DNA of 64,000 bases from Demequina lignilytica (GTDB lineage: Bacteria > Actinomycetota > Actinomycetes > Actinomycetales > Demequinaceae). The stretch covers positions 1-64,000 of the forward strand of contig NZ_JAUHPX010000005.1 of the NCBI RefSeq assembly GCF_030418305.1. Reading direction: 5' to 3'. The notes beneath the pieces are model-generated. The model worked only from the letters and a program-made list of their open reading frames with translations, had not been told where the DNA came from and did not search any database. The translations under genes were made by a program, and so were the position numbers. Shown here one piece after another: positions 38,016 to 45,376 of the stretch. Positions within the stretch are counted from its first letter, which is position 1. Each line of letters begins with the position of its first letter.

Positions 38016-39453
38016 CCTCTACCCGGACCCGGACGTCGACCACCGAGCCGACCTCCGCCCGGGTCCAGTCGATCGAGCCCGAGAGCTCGTTCTGGACCAG
38101 GGTCCGGACGATCTGCGACCCCAGCCCTGTCGGCTCGCCCGCGAGGCCCACGCCGTCGTCGGCGATGGTGACGTGGAGCGCATGCCCGTCGCGCTGCGCG
38201 TCCACCGTGATGGTGCCGCGCTCGCGGCCGTCGAAGCCGTGCTCGACGGCGTTGGTCACGAGCTCCGTGATGACCAGCGCGAGCGACGACGCGTACTGCG
38301 CGGGGATGAGCCCGAACTCCCCCGAGTTGATGATCCTCACCTGGGTGTCGGGCGACGCGACATCGGCCGCCATCCGGATCGAGCGCGAGACCAGCTCGTC
38401 GAAGTTCACCAGCTCGTCGAGCGTTCCCGACAGCGTCTCGTGCACGAGCGCGATGGTGGCGACGCGGCGCATCGCCTCCGCGAGCGCCTCCTTGGCCTCC
38501 GGCGCCTCGACACGGCGCGACTGCAGCCTCAGCAGCGCCGCCACGGTCTGCAGGTTGTTCTTGACGCGGTGGTGGATCTCGCGGATGGTCGCGTCCTTGG
38601 TGACCAGTTCACGCTCGCGGCGGCGCAGGTCGGACACGTCGCGGCAGAGCAGCACCGCGCCCACCCGGGTGCCGCGCTCCGTCACGGGGATCGCGCGGAG
38701 CGACAGGCAGGCGCCGTTCGCCTCGAGGTCGGTGCGCCACGCGGCGCGGCCGGCGACCACCATCGCGAGCGTCTCGTCGACCACGCCCTGGTCCTCGAGC
38801 AGCTCGCTCGTCACGCGCGGGAGCGACTTGTTCATGAGCGAGCCGTGGACTCCCAGGCGATGGAAGCACGACAGCGCGTTGGGAGACGCGTAGGTGACGT
38901 GGCCCACCGCGTCGAGCCGGAGCACACCGTCGCCGACGCGCGGCGCACCGCGTCGTGGTCCGGTAGCCGAGCTCCGCAACGGGAACTCGCCGCGCGTCAC
39001 CATCCGGAGAAGATCGTCCGCGGCGCCCTTGTAGTTCAGCTCGAGGCGGCTGGAGGAGCGGGACACGGCCTGCGACACCTCGCGGGTCACCACCGCGATG
39101 GGTCGCCCGTCCATCACGACGGGCAGCGCGTCCTCGCGGACCGCGTACGTCTCATCCCAGCGCGGCTCCCGCGACGCGACGATCCCGCCCTCCTCGAGCG
39201 CGCGGCTCAGGTGCGCGACGCGACCCCCGGGCGCTGCCGAGCCCACCACATCGTCCAGATGGACGGTCGGTCCGGTCGACGGTCGACACTGGGCGACCGC
39301 GACGAAGCCGTCGCCGTCCTGCCGCCACATCACCAGATCCGCGAACGACAGGTCCGCGATGATCTGCCAGTCGGCGACCAGCATCGCCAGCCAGTCGGCC
39401 TCGGCGTCCGTGATCGGTCCGTGCTCCTCGATGGTCTCGCGCAAGGTTGCCAC
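37990..39453 (-). CDS. pdtaS: PdtaS-type cytosolic histidine kinase
   Basis: A 487-residue soluble kinase. The N-terminal GAF-like domain covers about residues 1-150, a PAS domain about 175-280, then a HisKA_2 domain (IREIHHRVKNNLQTVAALLRLQSRR with the phospho-His) and an HATPase ending in GLGSQIVRTLV. This is the plan of PdtaS, which phosphorylates the ANTAR antiterminator PdtaR and responds to metals and nitric oxide in mycobacteria. The partner regulator gene is not in this window. The GTG at 39453 starts VATLRETIEEHG. The convergent whiB1 neighbour is the same as in M. tuberculosis. Confidence 0.93.
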   Translation of the reverse strand: MATLRETIEEHGPITDAEADWLAMLVADWQIIADLSFADLVMWRQDGDGFVAVAQCRPSTGPTVHLDDVVGSAAPGGRVAHLSRALEEGGIVASREPRWDETYAVREDALPVVMDGRPIAVVTREVSQAVSRSSSRLELNYKGAADDLLRMVTRGEFPLRSSATGPRRGAPRVGDGVLRLDAVGHVTYASPNALSCFHRLGVHGSLMNKSLPRVTSELLEDQGVVDETLAMVVAGRAAWRTDLEANGACLSLRAIPVTERGTRVGAVLLCRDVSDLRRRERELVTKDATIREIHHRVKNNLQTVAALLRLQSRRVEAPEAKEALAEAMRRVATIALVHETLSGTLDELVNFDELVSRSIRMAADVASPDTQVRIINSGEFGLIPAQYASSLALVITELVTNAVEHGFDGRERGTITVDAQRDGHALHVTIADDGVGLAGEPTGLGSQIVRTLVQNELSGSIDWTRAEVGSVVDVRVRVEEKASDPRL

Positions 39454-39509
39454 GGGGACCAGCCTAAGCCGACCCGCGCGCCGCGATAGCCTGTCACCAG
39501 GGGGTAGAC

Positions 39510-40001
39510 GTGAAGCTGATCCACCGGCACCGGTTCGACGCGGAGCTCGCGCGTGTGAGCGCGATGCTCGAGGACGAGGACTTCGCGCGGGTGCGTGCCG
39601 AGGCGATGGGCTCGGCGGTGCTCGACATCGATGTCGACCGCCGCTCGAGCGGCGCCCTGGTCGTCTGTCTGAAGGCCTCCGTACCCGCGAGCTCGATCCC
39701 CGCGGAGTTCAGGTCGTTCGTCGGCACGGACCTCGCGATCACCTACACGGAGGCCTGGGAGCCGCTGGGCGAGACGGACCGTGTCGGGACGTTCGCGGTG
39801 GACGTCGCGGGCGCACCGGGCCACGTCGCGGGCGCGATCGGCATCACCGCGGACGGGTCCGGGACCGAGATCCTCGCCGCCGGCGACGTGATCTCCAACG
39901 TGCCGCTGGTCGGCGCGATGATCGAGAAGGCCGTCGGGGGCGCGGTCGAGAAGGCGATGGCCGCCGAGATGGCCGCGGCCGACGCCTGGCTCGCCGGGTG
40001 A
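39510..40001 (+). CDS. DUF2505 domain-containing protein
   Basis: A 163-residue soluble protein of the DUF2505 family, which resembles START-like hydrophobic-ligand folds. The first strand (MKLIHRHRF), the TYTEAWEP strand and the C-terminal helix (AMIEKAVGGAVEKAMAAEMAAADAWLAG) fit. Function is unknown. The GTG at 39510 starts 56 bases from the divergent pdtaS start. The stop overlaps the GTG of the first FluC gene, so it is coupled to the fluoride-channel pair. That linkage need not be functional. Confidence 0.8.
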   Translation: MKLIHRHRFDAELARVSAMLEDEDFARVRAEAMGSAVLDIDVDRRSSGALVVCLKASVPASSIPAEFRSFVGTDLAITYTEAWEPLGETDRVGTFAVDVAGAPGHVAGAIGITADGSGTEILAAGDVISNVPLVGAMIEKAVGGAVEKAMAAEMAAADAWLAG

Positions 40002-40411
40002 GCCGCGCGCGCGAGCTCGCCCTGGTCCTGGTGGGCGGGACCCTCGGCGGCGCCGCCCGCATCGCGGTGGGCGAGCTGTTCCCGCACCTGGCCGCGACCC
40101 TCCCCTGGGACCTGCTCCTCATCAACGTGATCGGCTCGGCCGGGCTCGGCGCCGCCGTCGCCTACTCGCGGTCGCAGGGGCCGCTGCCGTACTTCCCCGC
40201 GATCGGTCCGGGGTTCTTCGGCGGCTTCACCACGTTCTCCTCGATCGCCTGCCTGCAGTGGTCGGCCGGCCTCGGCACCGCAGCCTCGGCCGGGGTCCTG
40301 GCCGCGACCATGGCGGCGGCGGTGCTCGGCGCGGCGGTCGGATGGTGGTTCGGCGACCGGCCGCCGACCCCGATCGACGAGCGCGCGATCTTCGAGGAGG
40401 AGAACGAGTGA
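39998..40411 (+). CDS. crcB: Fluoride channel FluC/CrcB, subunit 1
   Basis: A 137-residue four-helix Fluc fluoride channel subunit. It carries NVIGSAGLGA (pore Asn in helix 2) and GFFGGFTTFSS (the fluoride-binding Phe/Thr/Ser stretch in the broken helix 3). A 15-residue acidic cytoplasmic tail is specific to this copy. The GTG start overlaps the DUF2505 stop, and its own stop overlaps the GTG of copy 2, giving a coupled pair. Tandem unlike copies suggest a heterodimeric channel with opposite subunit orientations. No fluoride riboswitch is visible upstream. Confidence 0.93.
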   Translation: MSRARELALVLVGGTLGGAARIAVGELFPHLAATLPWDLLLINVIGSAGLGAAVAYSRSQGPLPYFPAIGPGFFGGFTTFSSIACLQWSAGLGTAASAGVLAATMAAAVLGAAVGWWFGDRPPTPIDERAIFEEENE

Positions 40412-40779
40412 GCGTGTGGGCGTACCTGGCGGCGACGCTCGGCGTCGGCGTGGGCGCGTGCGTGCGGTTCTCGCTCGGGTGGCTCGACCGCCCCAAGACG
40501 TTCCCGTGGCCCACCATCCTGGCGAACCTGCTCGGCTCGGCTCTGCTCGGCGCGGTGCTCGCGCTGAGCGATGGCGGCGCGCTCTCCCCCGGCGCGACCT
40601 TCGCGCTCGGCACCGGCGTCGCGGGGGGCCTGTCGACCTTCTCCTCGCTCGCGGTCGACGCGCTCGTGCTGTGGCGCGACGGCCGCCGCACGGCGGCCAC
40701 CGCGTACCTCGCGGGCACGCTGGTCCTCGGCCTCGCCTCCGCGGCGGCGGGCTTCGCCGTCGCCGACGCGCTGGCGTAG
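40408..40779 (+). CDS. crcB: Fluoride channel FluC/CrcB, subunit 2
   Basis: A 123-residue Fluc subunit with four helices, NLLGSALLGA in helix 2 and GVAGGLSTFSS in helix 3. It is shorter than copy 1 and begins directly with the first helix (VSVWAYLAATLGVGVGACVRF). It overlaps copy 1 by GTGA and ends four bases from the convergent APC permease stop, so terminators for both must lie inside coding sequence or downstream. It probably pairs with copy 1 as an antiparallel heterodimer, as in other actinobacteria and Bacillus. Confidence 0.93.
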   Translation: MSVWAYLAATLGVGVGACVRFSLGWLDRPKTFPWPTILANLLGSALLGAVLALSDGGALSPGATFALGTGVAGGLSTFSSLAVDALVLWRDGRRTAATAYLAGTLVLGLASAAAGFAVADALA

Positions 40780-40783
40780 CCCG

Positions 40784-42034
40784 TCAGCGGGACGATGCGC
40801 GGGTCGCGGCCATGCGCACGGCCGCCGCGAGCGCGAGGGTCGCGACGGCGGCGACCAGCGCGGGCCACGGCAGGGCGATCATGAGGAGCACGCACAGGAC
40901 CGCGCCCGAGGCGCTGGCCGCCCGCGGCATGCGCCATCCCTCGAGGTGACCGGCGCCCGCCGCCCGGAAGGCCGCGGCACCCGCGACGGCGTAGTACAGC
41001 AGGACCGCGAACGAGGACATCGCGATCACGAAGGTGAGGCTGCCGACCCAGACGAGGCCGATCGCCACCAGCCCGGAGAGCCCCTCGGCGAGCGCGGGCA
41101 CGCCGCGCCCGTTCGCACGCGCGAGCGCGCGGGGCAGGTCGCCCTCCCTGGCCATCGCCATCGCGGTGCGTCCTACGCCCGCCGTGAGGGCGAGCAGCGA
41201 GCCGGCGGCCGCCGCCACGGCGGCGAACGTCACCAGCGGCACCGGCAGCCACGTGCCGTCGACGGCGTCGGCGATCGGCGCGGTCGAGGTGACGAGGCCC
41301 TCGCCGAGCCGTGCGGGCAGCGCGAGGGACAGCAGCAGGTAGGCGGTGAGCGCCACGACGAGCGCCCCCGCGATCGCCCATGGGATGGTGCGCGCCGGGC
41401 GGCTGACCTCCTCGCCCAGCGTGGCGATGCGCGCATAGCCCGCGAAGGCGAAGAAGACGAGCGCGGCGGCCGCCAGCACCCCGCCGACGACGCCCGGCAC
41501 CGCGCCCCCCTCGGGTCCGACGATCCCGAGGAACGCGGCGTCGGCCGGCCCCGCGGCCGCGATCGCGTAGACCGCGGCCACGAGCACCGCGACCACCACC
41601 GACGCCAGCACCACGGCGGCGCCCGCGGTCCGGGTGACGCCCCGGGAGTTGAGGAGCCACGAGGCGATGATCGCGGCCGTCGCGACGAGCGCGGCGTGAT
41701 CGGGAGCGAGGTAGCGCCCGATCGCGAGCGCCACCGCCGCCACGGACGCCGTCTTGCCCAGCACGAAGCCGGCGCCGGCGAGGAAGCCGGGCCATGCGCC
41801 GAGCTCCGCGCGGCCGTAGGCGTACGCCCCGCCGGCCACCGGGTGCACGGCCGCCAGCTGCGCCGTCGACCCCGCGTTGAGCAGCGCGACCAGCCCGGCG
41901 ACCAGCACGGCCGCGGGCAGCAGCGCTCCCGCGAGGGACGCCGCCGGACCCCACACCACGAACACTCCGGCGCCGAGCATCGAGCCGACGCCGATGGCGG
42001 TGGCCCCGACCAGCCCGACGCGCCTGGTGGACAT
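40784..42034 (-). CDS. APC-superfamily amino acid permease
   Basis: A 416-residue permease with about eleven or twelve helices. The first helix holds the APC substrate-binding break GVGSMLGAGVFVVWG, helix 3 the AYAYGRAELGAWPGF motif, and helix 6 the ALVFFAFAGYARIATLGEEVSRPARTIP signature. These point to amino acid or polyamine transport. The substrate is not predictable. The ATG at 42034 has GGGGAGCGG before it. It starts 11 bases after the stop of a second APC gene, so both are one transcript. A GCATCGTCCC copy lies in its last codons. Confidence 0.88.
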   Translation of the reverse strand: MSTRRVGLVGATAIGVGSMLGAGVFVVWGPAASLAGALLPAAVLVAGLVALLNAGSTAQLAAVHPVAGGAYAYGRAELGAWPGFLAGAGFVLGKTASVAAVALAIGRYLAPDHAALVATAAIIASWLLNSRGVTRTAGAAVVLASVVVAVLVAAVYAIAAAGPADAAFLGIVGPEGGAVPGVVGGVLAAAALVFFAFAGYARIATLGEEVSRPARTIPWAIAGALVVALTAYLLLSLALPARLGEGLVTSTAPIADAVDGTWLPVPLVTFAAVAAAAGSLLALTAGVGRTAMAMAREGDLPRALARANGRGVPALAEGLSGLVAIGLVWVGSLTFVIAMSSFAVLLYYAVAGAAAFRAAGAGHLEGWRMPRAASASGAVLCVLLMIALPWPALVAAVATLALAAAVRMAATRASSR

Positions 42035-42045
42035 GGCCGCTCCCC

Positions 42046-43485
42046 TCAGCGGGTCTCGACGCCGGCGGGCGGGGCGACCTGGTCGTGGATCTGCTCGTCC
42101 CCGTGCGTCTCGGCGGCCTCGGACTCCGCCACGGCGTTGGCCGCGCCGCGGGGCCGGCCCGCGCGCACCCATGCCCAGTACAGGCCGCCCGCGACCACGA
42201 GGGTGGCGGCCAGCGAGCCGACCGCCGCCGGCCGGGTCATGTTGGCGACCAGCGTGAAGGCCACCGCGAGGGCCGCGACGCCGTTGAGGACCACCCAGCC
42301 GGGCCGGCGCTCACGCCAGGCGAACGTGGCCATCGCGATCAGGCCCATGAGGAAGCTCACGAACACGGCGACGGCGTAGAAGAGCACCAGCCGCTGCTCG
42401 CTCGCGCCTCCGATGGCCACCACGCAGGCGGAGATCACCAGGAAGACCAGCACGCCCACCACGGGGACGTGATGGACGTTGGTGCGTCCCAGCACCGCGG
42501 GGAGCACCCCGTGGCGGGCGCTGCCGTCCTCGGAGCGCGCGAGGGCCTTGAGCAGGCCGGGTCCGGCCTGGAACGAGGACGATGCGGCGGAGAGCAGCAG
42601 CAGCGCCGTCGCGCCCTGGAACGCGGCGAAGATCGCGGGGCTGCCGATGGCGCGCGCGAGCTCGGCGACGAGCGTGGTGTCCTCGTGCGGCACCTCGAGG
42701 CCGAGCCACACGACGGCGCCGGTGATCGCGAGGGTGAGGGTGCCGACGATCCCGAGGGTGAGCCAGAGCGCCCAGCGCCCGAAGCTGCGGCGGCCGGCGT
42801 CATCGAGCTGGCCCAGTTGGGCGATCGCCGACGAGGGCGCCTCGATGCCCGTCGCGAGCGCCATCGCGACCGGGAACGCGAGCGCGACCGCGAGCGGCGC
42901 GGAGTGGGTCAGCCCCGTCACCGGCGCGGTCGGCGCCTCGGTCACGCCCAGCATGGGCAGCAGCACCGCGACGGCGGCACCGATGAAGATCAGGGTGAGG
43001 AGCGCGAACACCGCGCGCCCGAGATGCCCGAACCACATGAGCCCGGCGACCACGAGCAGCAGCGCCAGCGCCAGCAGCACGCGGTGCGGGGCCAGCGACG
43101 GCAGGTAGGCGATGATCGCCGCGGAGCCGGCGGAGACGGAGATCGCGATGGTGAGCACGAAGTCGACCACCAGCGCGCCCATCGGCACGAACGAGAACCC
43201 CTCCCCGAAGGCCCGGCCCGCGGCGGCCGCGGACCCGCCGCCCTCCGGGAACCGGGCGACCAGCTGGTGGTAGCTCGCCACGACCAGGCCGACCACGAGG
43301 ACCACGGCCGACATCGCCGGCAGCAGCAGCGCCAGGTTGCCGTCGAGCGCACGGAGGGCCGCCTCGATGGCGTACGCCACGGAGGACACGGGATCCGCCA
43401 TCACGGAGAAGGCGAAGGCGAGGAGGAGCGCGGTGCGGCCGTGCAGCCAGCGGGAGCCGGCGCGCCGCGCGGTGGGGTGAGTCAC
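42046..43485 (-). CDS. APC-superfamily permease
   Basis: A 479-residue permease with about twelve helices. The first helix has FSVMADPVSSVAYAIEAALRAL, which recalls the SSVAYA element of the KimA/potassium-importer branch of the APC superfamily. A later segment, ALATGIEAPSSAIAQ, marks the helix 6 break. It could therefore move amino acids or ions. I cannot decide which. A hydrophilic Glu/His-rich tail follows the last helix. The GTG at 43485 has GGAAGGGG upstream. It is the first gene of a two-permease unit. A GC hairpin lies between it and the patatin gene. Confidence 0.83.
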   Translation of the reverse strand: MTHPTARRAGSRWLHGRTALLLAFAFSVMADPVSSVAYAIEAALRALDGNLALLLPAMSAVVLVVGLVVASYHQLVARFPEGGGSAAAAGRAFGEGFSFVPMGALVVDFVLTIAISVSAGSAAIIAYLPSLAPHRVLLALALLLVVAGLMWFGHLGRAVFALLTLIFIGAAVAVLLPMLGVTEAPTAPVTGLTHSAPLAVALAFPVAMALATGIEAPSSAIAQLGQLDDAGRRSFGRWALWLTLGIVGTLTLAITGAVVWLGLEVPHEDTTLVAELARAIGSPAIFAAFQGATALLLLSAASSSFQAGPGLLKALARSEDGSARHGVLPAVLGRTNVHHVPVVGVLVFLVISACVVAIGGASEQRLVLFYAVAVFVSFLMGLIAMATFAWRERRPGWVVLNGVAALAVAFTLVANMTRPAAVGSLAATLVVAGGLYWAWVRAGRPRGAANAVAESEAAETHGDEQIHDQVAPPAGVETR

Positions 43486-43552
43486 GCGACCCCTTCCATC
43501 TGTCGGACGTCGGGCAGCGCGTCGCGTCTGCACCGTAGGACACCCTAGACCT

Positions 43553-43572
43553 CCCCGGGGGCGCCCCCCGGG
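43553..43572 (-). terminator. GC hairpin 3' of the patatin gene
   Basis: CCCCGGGGGC at 43553-43562 folds on GCCCCCCGGG at 43563-43572 with one bulged C. It begins 15 bases after the patatin stop. It may end the patatin transcript before the permease operon promoter. Confidence 0.45.
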
Positions 43573-43587
43573 ACTCATCTCCCAGGC

Positions 43588-44571
43588 TCAGCCGGGCGCG
43601 CCCTCCCAGGCGTCGAAGGCCTCACGGGCGAGCGCCCGTCCGAGCGCGATCATCTCCGTCGCGCGGTGGAAGTCGAGGGTCCCGCACGCGTCGGACGGCA
43701 CCGTGACCATGACGTCGGGCGGGTAGCCGGCGAGCCGGTACCGCTGCACCGTGTTCTGCAGCGTCTGGAGCGAGCGGTCGATCACGTCGAGCGTGCTGAC
43801 CGCGAGCGGCGGCTCCCCGGGCTCGGCCTCGACCGGAGAGGCCTCGACCAACGCATCGTCCCCCTGCTCGCCGCGGGCCCGCAGGCGGTCCGTGATCATG
43901 CCGACCAGGCGCGGCTCGGCGACGTGGAAGGACGGCAGCCGCAGCCGCGGCAGGCGGACGAGCGGCCCTCCGGAGTCGACGGGGGGCTGGGCGGCGTTGC
44001 CGCCCCGCGTGGTGCCGGCGAGGTTGACGGCGATGATCGCGTCCGCGCGCACCGAGGCGAGCGGGATCACGGGGACCGGGTTGAGGATGCCGCCGTCGGC
44101 GAGCAGCATGCCGTCCCGCTGGACGGGGGTGAACACCGTCGGGATCGCGATCGAGGCGCGGATCGCCTCGATCACCGGCCCGGAGGTGAACCACACCTCG
44201 GTCTGGGACAGCAGGTCCGTGGCGACCGCCGTGTAGGGGATCGGCAGATCCTCGATCCTGCTCGAGCCGAGGATCCCGTCGAGCCGCGACATGAGCCGGT
44301 CCGCGCGGATCGCCCCCGCCCCCTTGAACGCGGGGTCCATCCACCGGAGCACCTCGCGGCGGCCCATCGGCTCGACCCACGCGCGGTACGCCTCGACCCC
44401 GCCGACGGCGTGCAGCGCGCCGACGACCGCACCCATCGACGTGCCCGCGACCGCGACCACCTCCCAGCCGCGGGCCGCGATCTCGTCGAGCACCCCCATG
44501 TGGGCGTAGCCGCGCGCGCCGCCGCTGCCCAGCGCGAGAGCGATCCGGGGCCGGGTCGAGGTGTCCGTCAC
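43588..44571 (-). CDS. Patatin-like phospholipase (RssA type)
   Basis: A 327-residue cytosolic serine lipid acyl hydrolase. The oxyanion loop GSGGARGYAHMG is near the N-terminus, the nucleophile elbow is GTSMG and the catalytic Asp lies in LADGGILNPVPV. The fold matches bacterial RssA/NTE-type patatins acting on phospholipids or lysophospholipids. A linker of about 60 residues (EPGEPPLAVSTLDVIDRSLQTLQNTVQRYRL) and a terminal helix complete it. The GTG at 44571 starts VTDTSTRPRIALALGSGG. It follows the GtrA-like gene on the same strand with 40 bases between. A GGGACGATGC copy encodes Gly-Asp-Asp-Ala in the linker. Confidence 0.9.
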   Translation of the reverse strand: MTDTSTRPRIALALGSGGARGYAHMGVLDEIAARGWEVVAVAGTSMGAVVGALHAVGGVEAYRAWVEPMGRREVLRWMDPAFKGAGAIRADRLMSRLDGILGSSRIEDLPIPYTAVATDLLSQTEVWFTSGPVIEAIRASIAIPTVFTPVQRDGMLLADGGILNPVPVIPLASVRADAIIAVNLAGTTRGGNAAQPPVDSGGPLVRLPRLRLPSFHVAEPRLVGMITDRLRARGEQGDDALVEASPVEAEPGEPPLAVSTLDVIDRSLQTLQNTVQRYRLAGYPPDVMVTVPSDACGTLDFHRATEMIALGRALAREAFDAWEGAPG

Positions 44572-44611
44572 CGGCTCAGGCTAACCCCGGCGGGTCCAGG
44601 GAGGACACTCC

Positions 44612-45217
44612 TCAGGCCGCGACCGGCTCGCGCTCCTCGGCGACGACGGCGGTGCTGGTGGCGTTCTCGGCCGGGAAGATGATCTTGAAGACCGGGAAGT
44701 AGATCACGAGCTGCACCCCGCCGTTGATCACGGTCACCGCCAGGTTGTACACGGCCGGATCGAGGTGCTGCTGGAGCAGCGGCACGTAGAGGCTCATCAG
44801 CAGGCTGCACGCGATCGTGATGAGCACGAGCGCCACCACGTACCAGCCGAGCTGGAACCACACGTTGCCGCGCGACCGGAAGGTGACGTTGCGCTGCAGC
44901 GGGAAGTTCACGCCCTGCGAGATCACCAGCATCAGCACGAACGCCACGAAGTAGCTGAGCCCGCCGAGCGCGTCCCCGGTGACAGGGTGGTCGAAGACGT
45001 AGGTGTCGATCGGGCCGAGGCTGACGTGCAGGTACTGGGCCGGGACGGCTCCCCACCCGGTGGTGCGGAAGAGCAGCTCCGGGAGGAACGTCAGCAGCAG
45101 GTACTGCAGCGCGGCGATCAGGAACGACAGCCCTCCGAACGTCGCCATCTCCGCGATCAGCGGATGCGCGGCGGCGACGCGCCCCCACCATCCTCGGACT
45201 CCCTCTGACCCGTGCAT
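44612..45217 (-). CDS. GtrA-like four-helix membrane protein
   Basis: A 201-residue protein with about four helices (FGGLSFLIAALQYLLLTFLPELLF; LGGLSYFVAFVLMLVISQGVNFPLQRNVTFRS; YVVALVLITIACSLLMSLYVP; AVTVINGGVQLVIYFPVFKIIFPAE). The NFPLQRNVTF loop corresponds to the GtrA signature, so it is likely a divergent GtrA/flippase-like protein. The ATG at 45217 follows GGAGG, and the GGGACGATGC repeat covers its start codon. The upstream 159 bases to the FGGY kinase stop hold the kinase terminator hairpin. Confidence 0.65.
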   Translation of the reverse strand: MHGSEGVRGWWGRVAAAHPLIAEMATFGGLSFLIAALQYLLLTFLPELLFRTTGWGAVPAQYLHVSLGPIDTYVFDHPVTGDALGGLSYFVAFVLMLVISQGVNFPLQRNVTFRSRGNVWFQLGWYVVALVLITIACSLLMSLYVPLLQQHLDPAVYNLAVTVINGGVQLVIYFPVFKIIFPAENATSTAVVAEEREPVAA

Positions 45218-45338
45218 CGTCCCTCCGGTCCTCGTCGTGCACGCCGACGAGGCGCGACCCGAGGGACGCTAGCGAGCGCGAGACCGTCGCGACGCCGCCA
45301 CGGACCAACCTGTCGGTTCCGCGTCACGATCTGACGGC

Positions 45339-45358
45339 CGGGCCCGCCCGCGGGCCCG
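45339..45358 (-). terminator. Hairpin 3' of the FGGY kinase
   Basis: Nine-base arms CGGGCCCGC/GCGGGCCCG (45339-45347 and 45350-45358) form a tight GC stem. It begins 18 bases downstream of the kinase stop codon. Confidence 0.5.
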
Positions 45359-45376
45359 ACGGAGAGGCCGGCGAGG

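Noticed and set aside
34250-45217. Idea that 34-45 kb is a recently acquired island
   Set aside because: Codon use and GC content look the same as the flanking core genes, no tRNA or repeat borders the stretch, and whiB1/pdtaS within it are core genes.
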